Positions 7,637-17,844 are shown, numbered from the stretch's first letter. The stretch: 59,333 bases of DNA from Rhodoblastus sp052145335 (GCF_052145335.1 NZ_JBKQOU010000202.1:1-59333); one strand, 5' to 3'. A program made the numbers and translations. Notes: generated by a model from the letters alone, not told the origin.

Positions 7637-8176
7637 ATTCGTCGTCCAATGAAAGCCCCCCCGGTTCCGCAGAAGGAGGGACCCCGCACCAACCGGGATA
7701 TTCGCGTTCGCGAGGTTCAGCTGATCGATGCCGAAGGACAAAATCGCGGCGTCGTCGATATTGCCGAGGCTCTGACCCTCGCCGAAGAGGGCGGACTCGA
7801 CCTCGTCGAGATCGTGCCGAACGCCAATCCGCCAGTGTGCAAGATTCTCGATTACGGCAAGTTCCGATTCAACGAGCAGAAAAAGGCCGCTGAAGCGCGC
7901 AAGAAGCAGAAGATCGTCGAGATCAAGGAAATCAAGCTTCGCCCCGGCATTGACGATCACGATTACGAGACGAAGATGAAGGCGGTGAAACGCTTCTTCG
8001 ACGAGGGCGACAAGGTCAAGTTCGTCCTGCGTTTCCGTGGCCGCGAAATGGCCCATCAGGAACTCGGTTTCCGGGTGCTCGAACGGGTCAAGCAGGAGAC
8101 CGCGACGACCGCCAAGATCGAGCTGGAGCCGTCGATGGAAGGCCGCCAGATGATCATGGTTCTCGCGCCAAAATAA
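7637..8176 (+). CDS. infC: Translation initiation factor IF-3, predicted AUU start
   Basis: The protein has the IF-3 layout: an N-terminal domain beginning GPRTNRDIRVREVQLID, the lysine-rich linker (EQKKAAEARKKQK), and a C-terminal 30S-binding domain (IDDHDYETKMKAVKRFFDEG...RFRGREMAHQELG). IF-3 binds the 30S subunit and rejects non-AUG/GUG/UUG starts. The first ATG in frame (7649) is 20 bases from the only Shine-Dalgarno, AAGGAG at 7623-7628. The in-frame ATT at 7637 is 8 bases from it and is followed by Arg-Arg-Pro-Met. I therefore place the start at AUU, as in the classical autoregulated infC of other bacteria, giving 179 residues. The start choice is inferred. Confidence 0.95.
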   Translation: MRRPMKAPPVPQKEGPRTNRDIRVREVQLIDAEGQNRGVVDIAEALTLAEEGGLDLVEIVPNANPPVCKILDYGKFRFNEQKKAAEARKKQKIVEIKEIKLRPGIDDHDYETKMKAVKRFFDEGDKVKFVLRFRGREMAHQELGFRVLERVKQETATTAKIELEPSMEGRQMIMVLAPK

Positions 8177-8263
8177 GCTTTTGCGGTCGAGATTTGCTTT
8201 CGGCTGCGCTTTTTCCCATTCTGCCTGCCCGGCCAAAAGCTAAACCAGCCGGGCGGGGGAATC

Positions 8264-9595
8264 ATGGCTATAGCAGCCGAACAGGCGCGGGGCGCGAGAG
8301 AAAAAATCGATCCGGCGCGGTTGAAAGCCATTGTCGTCGGCTCGCTGGGCAATCTGGTCGAATATTACGATTTCTATGTCTATGCGGCCTTCTCTCTTTA
8401 TTTCGCCCAGTCGTTTTTTCCCGGCGAAGATCCCGTGGCGCAAATGCTGTCCACGGCGGGGATATTCGCGCTAGGCTTTTTCATGCGTCCGGTCGGCGGC
8501 TGGCTGTTCGGCAAGATCGGCGACACTTATGGCCGCCGCCAATCGCTGATTCTGTCGGTATTCCTGATGTGTTTCGGCTCGCTGCTGATCGCCTGCGCGC
8601 CGACGTATCCGACCATCGGGGTCGGCGCGCCGATCCTGCTGCTGGTCGCGCGCATCTTGCAGGGCTTGAGTCTCGGCGGCGAATATGGCTCCAGCGCCAC
8701 CTATCTTTCGGAAATGGCGACCTCGGCGCGGCGCGGCTTCTACTCCAGCTTTCTCTATGTGACGCTGATCGGCGGGCAACTGACCGCTTTGGCCGTGCTT
8801 CTGATGCTGCAGAATATCCTGCTGACGCCAGCCCAGCTTTCCGCCTGGGGGTGGCGCATTCCTTTTTTCATCGGCGCCGGCCTGGCTCTATTCGCGCTGG
8901 TGATGCGGCGCGACTTGAAGGAAACCGAAGCTTTCGAGGCGGCCCACGCCAAGAAAAAACACGGCGGCGGCTTGCAGGTGGTCGTGAACTATCCGCGCGA
9001 GGTGCTGACCGTCATCGGCCTGACCATGGGCGGCACGCTCGCCTTCTATGTCTATACGATCTACATGCAGAAATTCCTGAAATTGTCGGTGGGCCTGAGC
9101 TTTGTCGAGACCACCTGGGTCAGCGCCGGATCGCTGGTTTTCGCCATGGTGCTGCAACCGATCTATGGCGCGCTGTCGGACCGCATCGGCCGGCGCAAAT
9201 TGTTGCTGGCTTTCGGCGTGCTTGGAACATTCGGGACCGTGCCGCTGCTGACGGCGATCCAGCACGCCAAGGGGCCGTGGGAGGCTTTTGGCCTGATCGC
9301 GCTCGGCTGGTGCATCGTCTCCGCCTACACGTCGATCAACGCTGTGGTGAAGGCCGAGCTTTTTCCCGCCGCGGTGCGCGCCACCGGGGTCGGCCTGCCC
9401 TATGCGCTGGCGGTTTCGGTGTTCGGCGGCTCGGCCGAATATATCGCCCTGTGGTTCAAGCGCCAGGGACACGAGAGCTGGTTCTATTATTACGCCACGG
9501 CGGTGATCTTCTGCTCGCTGCTGGTTTATTTCCTGATGCCCGACACGAGAGAAACCTCGCAAATCGACCGCGACGAGGCGGTTTCCACCCGATAG
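8264..9595 (+). CDS. MFS metabolite:H+ symporter, KgtP/alpha-ketoglutarate permease-like
   Basis: The 443-residue protein has about 12 hydrophobic helices. It carries the MHS-subfamily signatures: GSLGNLVEYYDFYVYAAFS at the start of helix 1, the loop 2-3 motif GKIGDTYGRRQSL, ARILQGLSLGGEYGSSATY in helices 4-5, and SDRIGRRKLLL in loop 8-9. MHS members such as KgtP, ProP and ShiA import dicarboxylates, osmolytes or aromatic acids with protons. The length and GGEYG region fit KgtP-like dicarboxylate uptake best, but specificity is uncertain. It sits between infC and rpmI, interrupting the usual infC-rpmI-rplT order. Confidence 0.85.
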   Translation: MAIAAEQARGAREKIDPARLKAIVVGSLGNLVEYYDFYVYAAFSLYFAQSFFPGEDPVAQMLSTAGIFALGFFMRPVGGWLFGKIGDTYGRRQSLILSVFLMCFGSLLIACAPTYPTIGVGAPILLLVARILQGLSLGGEYGSSATYLSEMATSARRGFYSSFLYVTLIGGQLTALAVLLMLQNILLTPAQLSAWGWRIPFFIGAGLALFALVMRRDLKETEAFEAAHAKKKHGGGLQVVVNYPREVLTVIGLTMGGTLAFYVYTIYMQKFLKLSVGLSFVETTWVSAGSLVFAMVLQPIYGALSDRIGRRKLLLAFGVLGTFGTVPLLTAIQHAKGPWEAFGLIALGWCIVSAYTSINAVVKAELFPAAVRATGVGLPYALAVSVFGGSAEYIALWFKRQGHESWFYYYATAVIFCSLLVYFLMPDTRETSQIDRDEAVSTR

Positions 9596-9598
9596 CTC

Positions 9599-9627
9599 TT
9601 GCTTTTTCGGGTGAAACTCTCTTATAA
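9599..9627 (+). promoter_or_regulatory. Sigma-70-type promoter candidate for rpmI-rplT
   Basis: TTGCTT (9599-9604) and TTATAA (9622-9627) are separated by exactly 17 bases and lie about 120 bases upstream of rpmI, just past the MFS stop. This gives the ribosomal-protein genes their own promoter now that infC is separated from them. Confidence 0.55.
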
Positions 9628-9745
9628 GCGCCGCTTCGATCCGCCCGGCCAGTAAAGGGCTGCCGTGGCGGGTCATTCGCTCGTTCCGAGACGAAGGCCG
9701 CGAGGCCTGAAGTGCGGCTTGTCCGCCCAAAAATGAGAGAGCAAA

Positions 9746-9946
9746 ATGCCCAAGTTGAAGACCAAATCCGGCGCTAAAAAGCGCTTCAAGATCACCGGCA
9801 CCGGCAAGGTGGTTTACGCCCAGCGCGGCAAGCGCCACGGCATGATCAAACGTACGAACAAGCAGATCCGGAATCTTCGCGGCACCAACGTCATGTTCAA
9901 GACGGACGGCGACAACGTGAAGAAGTTCTTCCTGCCCAACGGCTGA
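9746..9946 (+). CDS. rpmI: 50S ribosomal protein L35 (bL35)
   Basis: The 66-residue basic protein starts MPKLKTKSGAKKRFK, the invariant N-terminus of bL35, and ends with a conserved KKFFLPNG-like tail. It is a small globular protein of the large subunit. It is followed 43 bases later by rplT in the usual order. GAGAG precedes the ATG by a few bases. About 120 bases of leader lie between the promoter candidate and the start, where L20-mediated autoregulation could act; no structure was verified. Confidence 0.97.
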   Translation: MPKLKTKSGAKKRFKITGTGKVVYAQRGKRHGMIKRTNKQIRNLRGTNVMFKTDGDNVKKFFLPNG

Positions 9947-9989
9947 ATCTAGCCTGTTTGTTTTTTTCTAACGTTTCTGGAGATCATCC

Positions 9990-10370
9990 ATGGCTCGCGT
10001 CAAACGCGGCGTCACATCGCACGCCAAGCACAAAAAAGTTCTCAAGGCCGCCAAGGGTTTTTATGGCCGCCGCAAGAATACCATCCGCACCGCCAAGGCG
10101 GCGGTCGACAAGTCGATGCAATACGCCACGCGCGACCGTCGCGCCAAGAAGCGCACCATTCGCGCCCTGTGGATTCAGCGCATCAACGCCGCCGTGCGTG
10201 AATTCGGCCTGACCTACAGCCGCTTCATCGACGGCCTCGCCAAGTCGGGCATCGAAGTCGACCGCAAGGTCCTGTCGGAACTGGCCATTTCCGAGCCGGC
10301 CGCCTTCAAGGCGATCGTCGAAAAGGCCAAGGCGGCCCTGCCGGTCAAGGAAGAGGCTGTCGCCGCCTGA
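9990..10370 (+). CDS. rplT: 50S ribosomal protein L20 (bL20)
   Basis: The 126-residue protein starts MARVKRGVTSHAKHKKVLK, the highly conserved bL20 N-terminal extension that threads into 23S rRNA, and continues with GFYGRRKNTIRTAK and RFIDGLAKSGIEVDRKVLS. A good ribosome-binding site (TCTGGAGA) precedes it. bL20 is an early assembly protein and in many bacteria a translational repressor of this operon. A strong intrinsic terminator follows the stop. Confidence 0.97.
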   Translation: MARVKRGVTSHAKHKKVLKAAKGFYGRRKNTIRTAKAAVDKSMQYATRDRRAKKRTIRALWIQRINAAVREFGLTYSRFIDGLAKSGIEVDRKVLSELAISEPAAFKAIVEKAKAALPVKEEAVAA

Positions 10371-10390
10371 GGTTTCGCCTCACGCTTTGA

Positions 10391-10418
10391 AAAAGCCCGC
10401 CCGACCGGCGGGCTTTTT
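10391..10418 (+). terminator. Rho-independent terminator after rplT
   Basis: AAGCCCGCC (10393-10401) pairs with GGCGGGCTT (10407-10415) around a 5-base loop, and the right arm runs into a T-tract. It separates rpmI-rplT from pheS-pheT. Because it lies about 70 bases before pheS it could also serve as an attenuator for the synthetase genes, but no leader peptide rich in Phe codons was seen. Confidence 0.9.
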
Positions 10419-10488
10419 TGCTTTGCACGCGCGCCCGCGCATGGCATGACGCGCGGGCTTTCCCCATATCCGCACGGATTTAGACGCG

Positions 10489-11571
10489 ATGAACGATCTC
10501 GCCCCACTCGAAACCCAGACCCTGGCCGCGATCGACGCCGCCGGCGACGAAGCGGCGCTGGACGCTGTCCGCGTCAACGCTTTGGGCAAGAAGGGCTCGA
10601 TTTCGGCTCTGCTGGCGACGCTCGGCAAAATGTCGCCGGAGGAGCGCAAGAGCGAAGGCGCGAAAATCAATGCGCTGAAGGATCGCGTCAGCGAGGCGCT
10701 GGCCTCAAAGAAAAACCTGCTCAAGGAGGCGGCGCTGGCGGCGCGCCTCGGAGCCGAGACGCTCGACGTCACCTTGCCGGTGCGCGCGTCGGCGCTGGAG
10801 ACCGGCCGCATCCATCCGATCAGCCAGGTGATGGACGAACTCACCGCCATTTTCGCCGACATGGGCTTTTCCATCGCCGAAGGGCCGGATGTAGAAAGCG
10901 ACGATTACAATTTCACCAAGCTGAATTTTCCGCCGGGTCATCCGGCGCGCGAGATGCACGACACGTTCTTCTTCAACCGCAAGGAAGACGGCACGCGGAA
11001 ATTGCTGCGCACCCATACGTCGCCGGTGCAGGTGCGCACCATGCTGAAAAACCCGCCGCCGATCCGGGTGATCTGTCCGGGCCGCACCTATCGCTGCGAT
11101 TCCGACCAGACCCACACGCCGATGTTCCATCAGGTCGAGGGTCTGGTGATCGACCGCAAGGCGCACATGGGCCATCTGAAATGGATTTTGGAGGAGTTCT
11201 GCAAGACCTTCTTCGAAGTGCCGCAGGTCAAGATGCGCTTTCGCCCGAGCTTCTTTCCCTTCACCGAGCCTTCCGCCGAGGTCGATATTCAATGCTCGCG
11301 AAAAGGCGGAGAGATGCGCTTCGGCGAGGGCGACGACTGGCTGGAAATTCTGGGATGCGGCATGGTTCATCCCAATGTCCTGCGCAATTGCGGCCTCGAC
11401 CCCGACGAGTTGCAGGGCTTCGCCTGGGGCATGGGCATCGACCGCATCGCCATGCTGAAATACGGCATGCCCGACCTGCGCCCCTTCTTCGAGGCGGACG
11501 TGCGTTGGCTCCAGCACTACGGTTTCCGGCCGCTCGACCTGCCGTCGCTGGCGGGCGGGCTGTCGAGCTGA
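10489..11571 (+). CDS. pheS: Phenylalanine-tRNA ligase alpha subunit
   Basis: The 360-residue protein begins with the N-terminal coiled-coil segment that contacts tRNA and continues with the class II synthetase core. Visible are HPISQVMDELTAIFADMGF, motif 2 around TFFFNRKEDGTRKLLRTHTS, FRPSFFPFTEPSAE, and motif 3 GMGIDRIAMLKYGMPDLR near the C-terminus. With PheT it forms the heterotetramer charging tRNA-Phe. A separate membrane-protein gene begins 16 bases after its stop, so pheT is not directly downstream as is usual. Confidence 0.97.
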   Translation: MNDLAPLETQTLAAIDAAGDEAALDAVRVNALGKKGSISALLATLGKMSPEERKSEGAKINALKDRVSEALASKKNLLKEAALAARLGAETLDVTLPVRASALETGRIHPISQVMDELTAIFADMGFSIAEGPDVESDDYNFTKLNFPPGHPAREMHDTFFFNRKEDGTRKLLRTHTSPVQVRTMLKNPPPIRVICPGRTYRCDSDQTHTPMFHQVEGLVIDRKAHMGHLKWILEEFCKTFFEVPQVKMRFRPSFFPFTEPSAEVDIQCSRKGGEMRFGEGDDWLEILGCGMVHPNVLRNCGLDPDELQGFAWGMGIDRIAMLKYGMPDLRPFFEADVRWLQHYGFRPLDLPSLAGGLSS

Positions 11572-11587
11572 ACAGCGGGCCAGCCCG

Positions 11588-12085
11588 ATGGAAACCGCGT
11601 TCGCCTTATTCGATCGCCTGTTTTTTGGCCTTGTCCTGAAGCTGCCGGCCGAGGCGGATATCGCCGCGATCAATCTGGCCGCGCATGACGAACAGGACGA
11701 AGAGCAGAGCCGCTATCGCGATTTCATCTACGACATGATGAGCGCCGTCGACAGCAAAGTCTCCGCGCTTTTGACTCATATCTCCCTGATCATAGCGGCG
11801 CTGGTTTTCATCTATTCGTCGAGGGCCGCCGCCCGCGCATCCGTATTTTTGAAGAACACGATCATGTGCGAAATCGTCGCCTACCTTCTGCTGACAGTGT
11901 TCTGCCTCAGGTGCATCCGGATGACGACGAGGCTTTCAAGCGGCAGCGCTGCGGCGGAAAACAACGCTTTGGCGATTGAACTTTACAAGCGTCGCGCGAC
12001 CTATAACTGGACGTCGAACGTGACGGTCTTCGTCACCGTCGCAACAATCGTGACGCTTGTCCTGGGCTCTGTCTTCGGTCTCTGA
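11588..12085 (+). CDS. Small multi-helix membrane protein inserted between pheS and pheT (PycTM/SLATT-like topology)
   Basis: The 165-residue protein is intact, with a short cytosolic N-terminus, a charged segment (DEQDEEQSRYRDF), and then three hydrophobic helices: THISLIIAALVFIYSS, IVAYLLLTVFCL, and a last one at the C-terminus (TVFVTVATIVTLVLGSVFGL). The phrase AVDSKVSALLTH just before the first helix, and the ELYKRRATYNW-plus-helix end, resemble the membrane effector families linked to CBASS and Pycsar defence (SLATT, PycTM/DUF5706), where a D-x-K-A motif precedes helix 1. No cyclase or sensor gene accompanies it, so a defence role is speculative. Gaps of 16 and 14 bases to pheS and pheT imply cotranscription. 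Confidence 0.75.
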   Translation: METAFALFDRLFFGLVLKLPAEADIAAINLAAHDEQDEEQSRYRDFIYDMMSAVDSKVSALLTHISLIIAALVFIYSSRAAARASVFLKNTIMCEIVAYLLLTVFCLRCIRMTTRLSSGSAAAENNALAIELYKRRATYNWTSNVTVFVTVATIVTLVLGSVFGL

Positions 12086-12099
12086 CCAAGGAAAATAAA

Positions 12100-14529
12100 A
12101 TGAAATTCACTCTCTCCTGGCTGAAGACCCATCTCGAAACCGATGCGCCGCTCGATGTGATCGTCGAGACGCTGACCAGGATCGGGCTTGAGGTCGAGCA
12201 TGTCGACAATCCCGCGGAAAAGCTGGCGCCTTTCCGCATCGCCGAAATCCTTCAGGCCGAGCCGCATCCCAACGCCGACCGGCTGCAGGTGTGCAAAGTC
12301 GATGTCGGCGAGGCGGAAGCCCTGCAGGTGGTCTGCGGCGCTCCCAATGCGCGCGAGGGCCTTAAAACCGTGTTCGCTGCGCCCGGCGCCTATATTCCGG
12401 CAAAAGATTTCACCATCGCCAAGGGGATCATTCGCGGCGTCGAATCCGGTGGCATGATGTGCTCGCCCGAGGAGCTTGGCCTTGAGGGCGACAGTTCCGG
12501 CATTTTCGAACTCAGCCCCGACGCACCGGTCGGCCAGTCCTATGCGCTCTGGGCTGGGCTCGACGATCCGCTGATCGAAATCAACCTCACCCCCAACCGC
12601 GCCGACGCCGCCAGCGTTTACGGCATCGCCCGCGATCTCGCGGCGGCCGGACTCGGCCATCTGATCGAGACGCCTATCGGTGCGATCGCCGGCGCTTTTC
12701 CCTGCCCGGTCGAGGCGAGGCTCGATTTCGCCCACGACGACGCGCATCTCGCGCCGCTTTTTGCCCTGCGCCTGGTGCGCGGCGTAAAAAACGGCCAGAG
12801 CCCCGAATGGTTGCGCAACAGGTTGAAAAGCATCGGCCTGCGCCCGATCAATGCGCTGGTCGACATCACCAATTTTCTGACCTTCGACCGCGGCAGGCCG
12901 CTGCATGTGTTCGACGCCAACAAGGTCTCAGGCAATCTTGTCGTCCGTCGCGGCAGGTCCGGCGAGAGCCTGCTGGCGCTCGACGGCAAGACCTATGCGC
13001 TGAACGAAAACATCGTGGTCATCGCCGACGAGAACGGGGTCGAATCGCTCGCCGGCGTGATGGGCGGCGAGGCCTCGGGCTGCGATGAGGCCACCACCGA
13101 CGTGCTGATCGAATCAGCTTTGTGGGAGCCTGCAAACATCGCCCAGACCGGGAGAAAACTCGGCATTGTCAGCGATGCGCGCTATCGATTCGAGCGCGGC
13201 GTCGATCCGGCCTTCGCCCTGCCCGGCCTGGAGCTGGCGACGCGCTTGGTGCTCGACCTCTGCGGCGGCGCGCCTTCCGAACTGTTTGTCGCGGGTCATG
13301 CGCCCGATGACCGCCAGACCATCGATTTTGCCTATAGCGAAGTCGAAAGGCTGACCGGCCTGAAACTGGAGCCCGCGGAAATGGCTGGCGCGCTGGAAAA
13401 ACTCGGTTTCGCCATCGCCGGGCAAGCGAGCAACGCCGAGCGCGTCCATGTGCGGGCGCCGAGTTGGCGGCCGGACATCGAGGGCAAGGCCGATCTGGTC
13501 GAAGAAATCATCCGCCTCGCCGGGCTCGACCGCATCACGCCGGTTCCGCTGGAGCGCGAATCCGCCATTTCCGGCCCGGTGCTGACCCTGTTGCAGAAAA
13601 GGGTGCGCGGGGCGCGTCGGGCTCTGGCCTCGCGCGGCATGGTCGAGGCGGTCACCTGGTCCTTCGTCGCCAAGGCGCAGGCCGAAATTTTCGGCGGCGG
13701 CGCTCCGGAATTGTCGCTCGCCAACCCCATCGCCTCGGACCTGTCGGACATGCGGCCGAGCCTGCTGCCGGGCCTGATCGCCGGCGCCAGGGCGAATTTC
13801 GCCCGGGGCTTTGGCGATGTGGCTTTGTTCGAGGTCGGCCAGATTTTCAAATCCGACGCCGAGGACGGCCAGTTCATCGCCGCGGCCGGCCTGCGCCGGG
13901 GAACCGCCAAGCCGAGCGGCGCCGGACGCCATTGGGCGGACAAGGCGGCCCCGGTCGATGTTTTCGACGCCAAGGCCGATTGTCTCGCCTTGCTGGCGAC
14001 GTTGGGCATCGCCGCCGGCGCGATCCAGATCGTCCCCGGCGGTCCGGCGTTTCTACATCCCGGCCGCTCCGCTATCTTGCAATTCGGCCCGAAAAACGTC
14101 GTCGGCTGGTTCGGCGAATTGCATCCGCGTGTGCTGGAGGTTTTTGACGCGACCGGACCGATGGCCGCTTTCGAAATCATCCTCGACGCCCTGCCGGCGC
14201 CCAAGGCGCGCCCGACCAAGGCCAGACCGAAACTGGAGCTTTCGGAATTCCAGCCGGTGGAGCGCGATTTCGCCTTCATCGTGGATAATTCTGTCAGGTC
14301 AGCAGATCTCATCAAGGCGGCGCAGGCGGCGGACCGTAATCTGATTGTCAATGTCGGGGTGTTCGATCTCTACGCGGGCCCCGGTGTGCCGGAGGGCAAG
14401 AAATCCGTCGCCCTCAACGTGACCCTGCAACCGCGCGAGAAGACGTTGACCGATGCCGAAATCGACGCGGTGGCGGCAAAAATCGTTGCCGAGGCGAGCA
14501 AGAAGACGGGCGCGATGCTGCGCTCCTGA
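12100..14529 (+). CDS. pheT: Phenylalanine-tRNA ligase beta subunit
   Basis: The 809-residue protein has the full bacterial PheT layout. It begins MKFTLSWLKTHLETDAPLD, followed by an EMAP/CsaA-like tRNA-binding domain at about residues 39-150 (HPNADRLQVCKVDVGE) and the B3/B4 editing region (LTPNRADAASVYGIARDLAA...INALVDITNFL). A B5 domain and an inactive catalytic-like core follow, and a C-terminal anticodon-binding FDX-ACB domain begins near ELSEFQPVERDFAFIV. It ends EASKKTGAMLRS. The editing domain hydrolyses mischarged Tyr-tRNA-Phe in this family. It probably shares a transcript with pheS and the inserted membrane-protein gene. Confidence 0.97.
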   Translation: MKFTLSWLKTHLETDAPLDVIVETLTRIGLEVEHVDNPAEKLAPFRIAEILQAEPHPNADRLQVCKVDVGEAEALQVVCGAPNAREGLKTVFAAPGAYIPAKDFTIAKGIIRGVESGGMMCSPEELGLEGDSSGIFELSPDAPVGQSYALWAGLDDPLIEINLTPNRADAASVYGIARDLAAAGLGHLIETPIGAIAGAFPCPVEARLDFAHDDAHLAPLFALRLVRGVKNGQSPEWLRNRLKSIGLRPINALVDITNFLTFDRGRPLHVFDANKVSGNLVVRRGRSGESLLALDGKTYALNENIVVIADENGVESLAGVMGGEASGCDEATTDVLIESALWEPANIAQTGRKLGIVSDARYRFERGVDPAFALPGLELATRLVLDLCGGAPSELFVAGHAPDDRQTIDFAYSEVERLTGLKLEPAEMAGALEKLGFAIAGQASNAERVHVRAPSWRPDIEGKADLVEEIIRLAGLDRITPVPLERESAISGPVLTLLQKRVRGARRALASRGMVEAVTWSFVAKAQAEIFGGGAPELSLANPIASDLSDMRPSLLPGLIAGARANFARGFGDVALFEVGQIFKSDAEDGQFIAAAGLRRGTAKPSGAGRHWADKAAPVDVFDAKADCLALLATLGIAAGAIQIVPGGPAFLHPGRSAILQFGPKNVVGWFGELHPRVLEVFDATGPMAAFEIILDALPAPKARPTKARPKLELSEFQPVERDFAFIVDNSVRSADLIKAAQAADRNLIVNVGVFDLYAGPGVPEGKKSVALNVTLQPREKTLTDAEIDAVAAKIVAEASKKTGAMLRS

Positions 14530-14549
14530 TCTATCTCTGGGAGGTTAGC

Positions 14550-15314
14550 ATGGTTGGCAAATTTTGCTGGGTTGAACTGCTGACGAGCGATGTCGAGGCG
14601 GCGCAGGCTTTTTATACCGACGTCCTCGGCTGGACCGTCGCCGCATCCGGTCTGGCCGACCGGGATTATCGCATTTTTTCCTATGGCGGCCATGGCGCCG
14701 CCGGGTTGATGCTGTTGCCGGAAGAGGCCAAGGCGATGGGCGCGCCACCGCACTGGATGGGCTATATCAGCTCGGAAAATGTCGACGCCGATGTGGAAAA
14801 AGTCGTCGCCGCCGGCGGCAAAACATATCGTCCGGCCGAAACCTTGCCGGGCATCGGCCGCTTCGCCGTGCTGGCCGATCCGCAAGGCGCCGCAATCTCG
14901 CTGTGGCAGGATCTCAGCGGCCAGGACCATCCCGAATTGCCGCCCATGTCGCTCGGCCGGGTCGGCTGGCATGAACTATATACCGGCGATGTCGAGCAGG
15001 CTTTCGCCTTTTATTCGACGATGTTTGGCTGGACCCGCGGCAATGCGATGGATATGGGCCCGATGGGCGTCTATCAGCTGTTCGCCATCGACGGCCTGGA
15101 CGTCGGCGGCATCATGCGCCGGCCCGAACAAATGCCGGTTCCCTTCTGGAATTATTACTTCACCGTGGCCGCGCTCGACGAGGCGGTCGCCAAGGTCGAA
15201 AAGGGCGGCGGCAAAGTCGTCAACGGGCCTACGGAAGTCCCCGGCGGCGCCTGGATCGTGCAGGCTTTCGATCCGCAAGGCGTGTTTTTCTCGCTGGTCG
15301 CCGCCAAGCGTTGA
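14550..15314 (+). CDS. VOC-family protein with two glyoxalase-like domains
   Basis: The 254-residue protein contains two tandem vicinal-oxygen-chelate modules, each opening with the same signature (CWVELLTSDVEAAQAFYTDV and WHELYTGDVEQAFAFYSTMF). Each ends with a DPQG strand (LADPQGAAISLWQ; FDPQGVFFSLV). This matches the actinobacterial 27-kDa antigen/CFP32-like group. Substrates of these proteins are poorly known; they are lyase or dioxygenase relatives. GGAGG precedes the ATG. The stop TGA overlaps the next start, so the small secreted protein downstream is probably coupled. Confidence 0.88.
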   Translation: MVGKFCWVELLTSDVEAAQAFYTDVLGWTVAASGLADRDYRIFSYGGHGAAGLMLLPEEAKAMGAPPHWMGYISSENVDADVEKVVAAGGKTYRPAETLPGIGRFAVLADPQGAAISLWQDLSGQDHPELPPMSLGRVGWHELYTGDVEQAFAFYSTMFGWTRGNAMDMGPMGVYQLFAIDGLDVGGIMRRPEQMPVPFWNYYFTVAALDEAVAKVEKGGGKVVNGPTEVPGGAWIVQAFDPQGVFFSLVAAKR

Positions 15315-15622
15315 TGCGCTTCATCCTGGCGCTTCTGACGTTGGTCGCCGGCCCGCAAGCGGCCTTGGCCGCCGCCGATCCTTGCGAAAAGTTCAAGGAC
15401 GCCGACGCCTATAATAGCTGCCTCGCCTCTTACGGTCCGGCCGTGGGGGAGCACAGGATCATGCGGGCTCCGGAGCGGGAAGATTTTTCACGCCCCGCGC
15501 GCCAGTCCCTCAAGGCGAAGGCGGCCGCCAAGGCTCAGTCGCCGGAGACGCAAGGGCCGCATGTCACGCGAAAAGCCAATGGCCGGGTGCGGATCGAGAT
15601 CCTCGTTCCTTCGGGGCGTTAA
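15314..15622 (+). CDS. Small secreted protein of unknown function
   Basis: The start ATG overlaps the previous stop (TGATG). The 102-residue product has a clear Sec signal (MRFILALLTLVAGPQAALAA), then DPCEKFKDADAYNSCLASYGP, with a conserved-looking C-x12-C pair that could form a disulfide, and an Ala/Lys-rich tail ending VRIEILVPSGR. I recall similar short periplasmic proteins in Hyphomicrobiales with this DPCEKFKDADAYN motif, but no function. Coupling to the VOC gene is the only context. Confidence 0.7.
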   Translation: MRFILALLTLVAGPQAALAAADPCEKFKDADAYNSCLASYGPAVGEHRIMRAPEREDFSRPARQSLKAKAAAKAQSPETQGPHVTRKANGRVRIEILVPSGR

Positions 15623-15740
15623 AGCGCTCAAGCGCCGCGCCGGAGCCGGATCAGGCGTCGCATTTTCGACGTGCGATGCAGGGCGGCGCGCTCTCCGTCG
15701 ATCACCAGTCACCAGTTCAAATTCTCCTGCCCGCAAAACC

Positions 15741-17357
<1,617 letters not shown>

Positions 17358-17429
17358 CGCGGCGGTCCCATTTTGCGGAAGATGGGGCCTTCTAGGATTT
17401 TTTAGCGCGCTTTCCAAGCGAACGAAGGA

Positions 17430-17825
17430 CTAATCCGCCGTTCCCACGAAGGCGCGCAACCTTGCCGCCAGCGCTTGCCTGTCGCGCGTTTCGCATTCCC
17501 ACACCGTCAGCACGTCCCAGCCCATCGCGTCATAGGCGGCGCGATGCTTTTCGTCGCGGGCGCGGTTTCTGGCGATTTTTTCAAGCCAGTATTCGGCGTT
17601 GGTCTTCGGCATGCGCGCGCCGCGCTTGCAGTCGTGGCCGTGCCAGAAACAGCCGTGGACGAAAATCGCTTTTTTCCGGCCGATATAGGCGATGTCCGGC
17701 GCGCCCGGCAGGTCGCGCCGGCACAGGCGATAGCCGGGCGCAAATCCATGCAGGAGCCTTCGCGTAAAAAGCTCCGGCGTGGTGTCGCGCCACTTGACGG
17801 CGCGCATGACCGCGGAGCGATCCAT
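17430..17825 (-). CDS. vsr: Very short patch repair (Vsr) DNA mismatch endonuclease
   Basis: The 131-residue protein follows E. coli Vsr closely in its landmarks. LPGAPDI carries the catalytic Asp (Asp44). FVHGCFWHGHDC carries the catalytic His62 and structural zinc ligands Cys59, His64 and Cys66, and WECE provides the last zinc Cys (about 110). Vsr nicks at T:G mismatches created by deamination of 5-methylcytosine. No cytosine methyltransferase gene is visible in the window, so the matching methylase, if any, is elsewhere. It lies about 20 bases downstream of the PHA-system protein gene on the same strand, suggesting cotranscription. Confidence 0.93.
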   Translation of the reverse strand: MDRSAVMRAVKWRDTTPELFTRRLLHGFAPGYRLCRRDLPGAPDIAYIGRKKAIFVHGCFWHGHDCKRGARMPKTNAEYWLEKIARNRARDEKHRAAYDAMGWDVLTVWECETRDRQALAARLRAFVGTAD

Positions 17826-17844
17826 TTTCGAACCAGCCCTTGAT

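Noticed and set aside
9596..9745. Riboswitch before rpmI
   Set aside because: Only a promoter and an unstructured-looking leader could be supported; no known aptamer pattern recognised.
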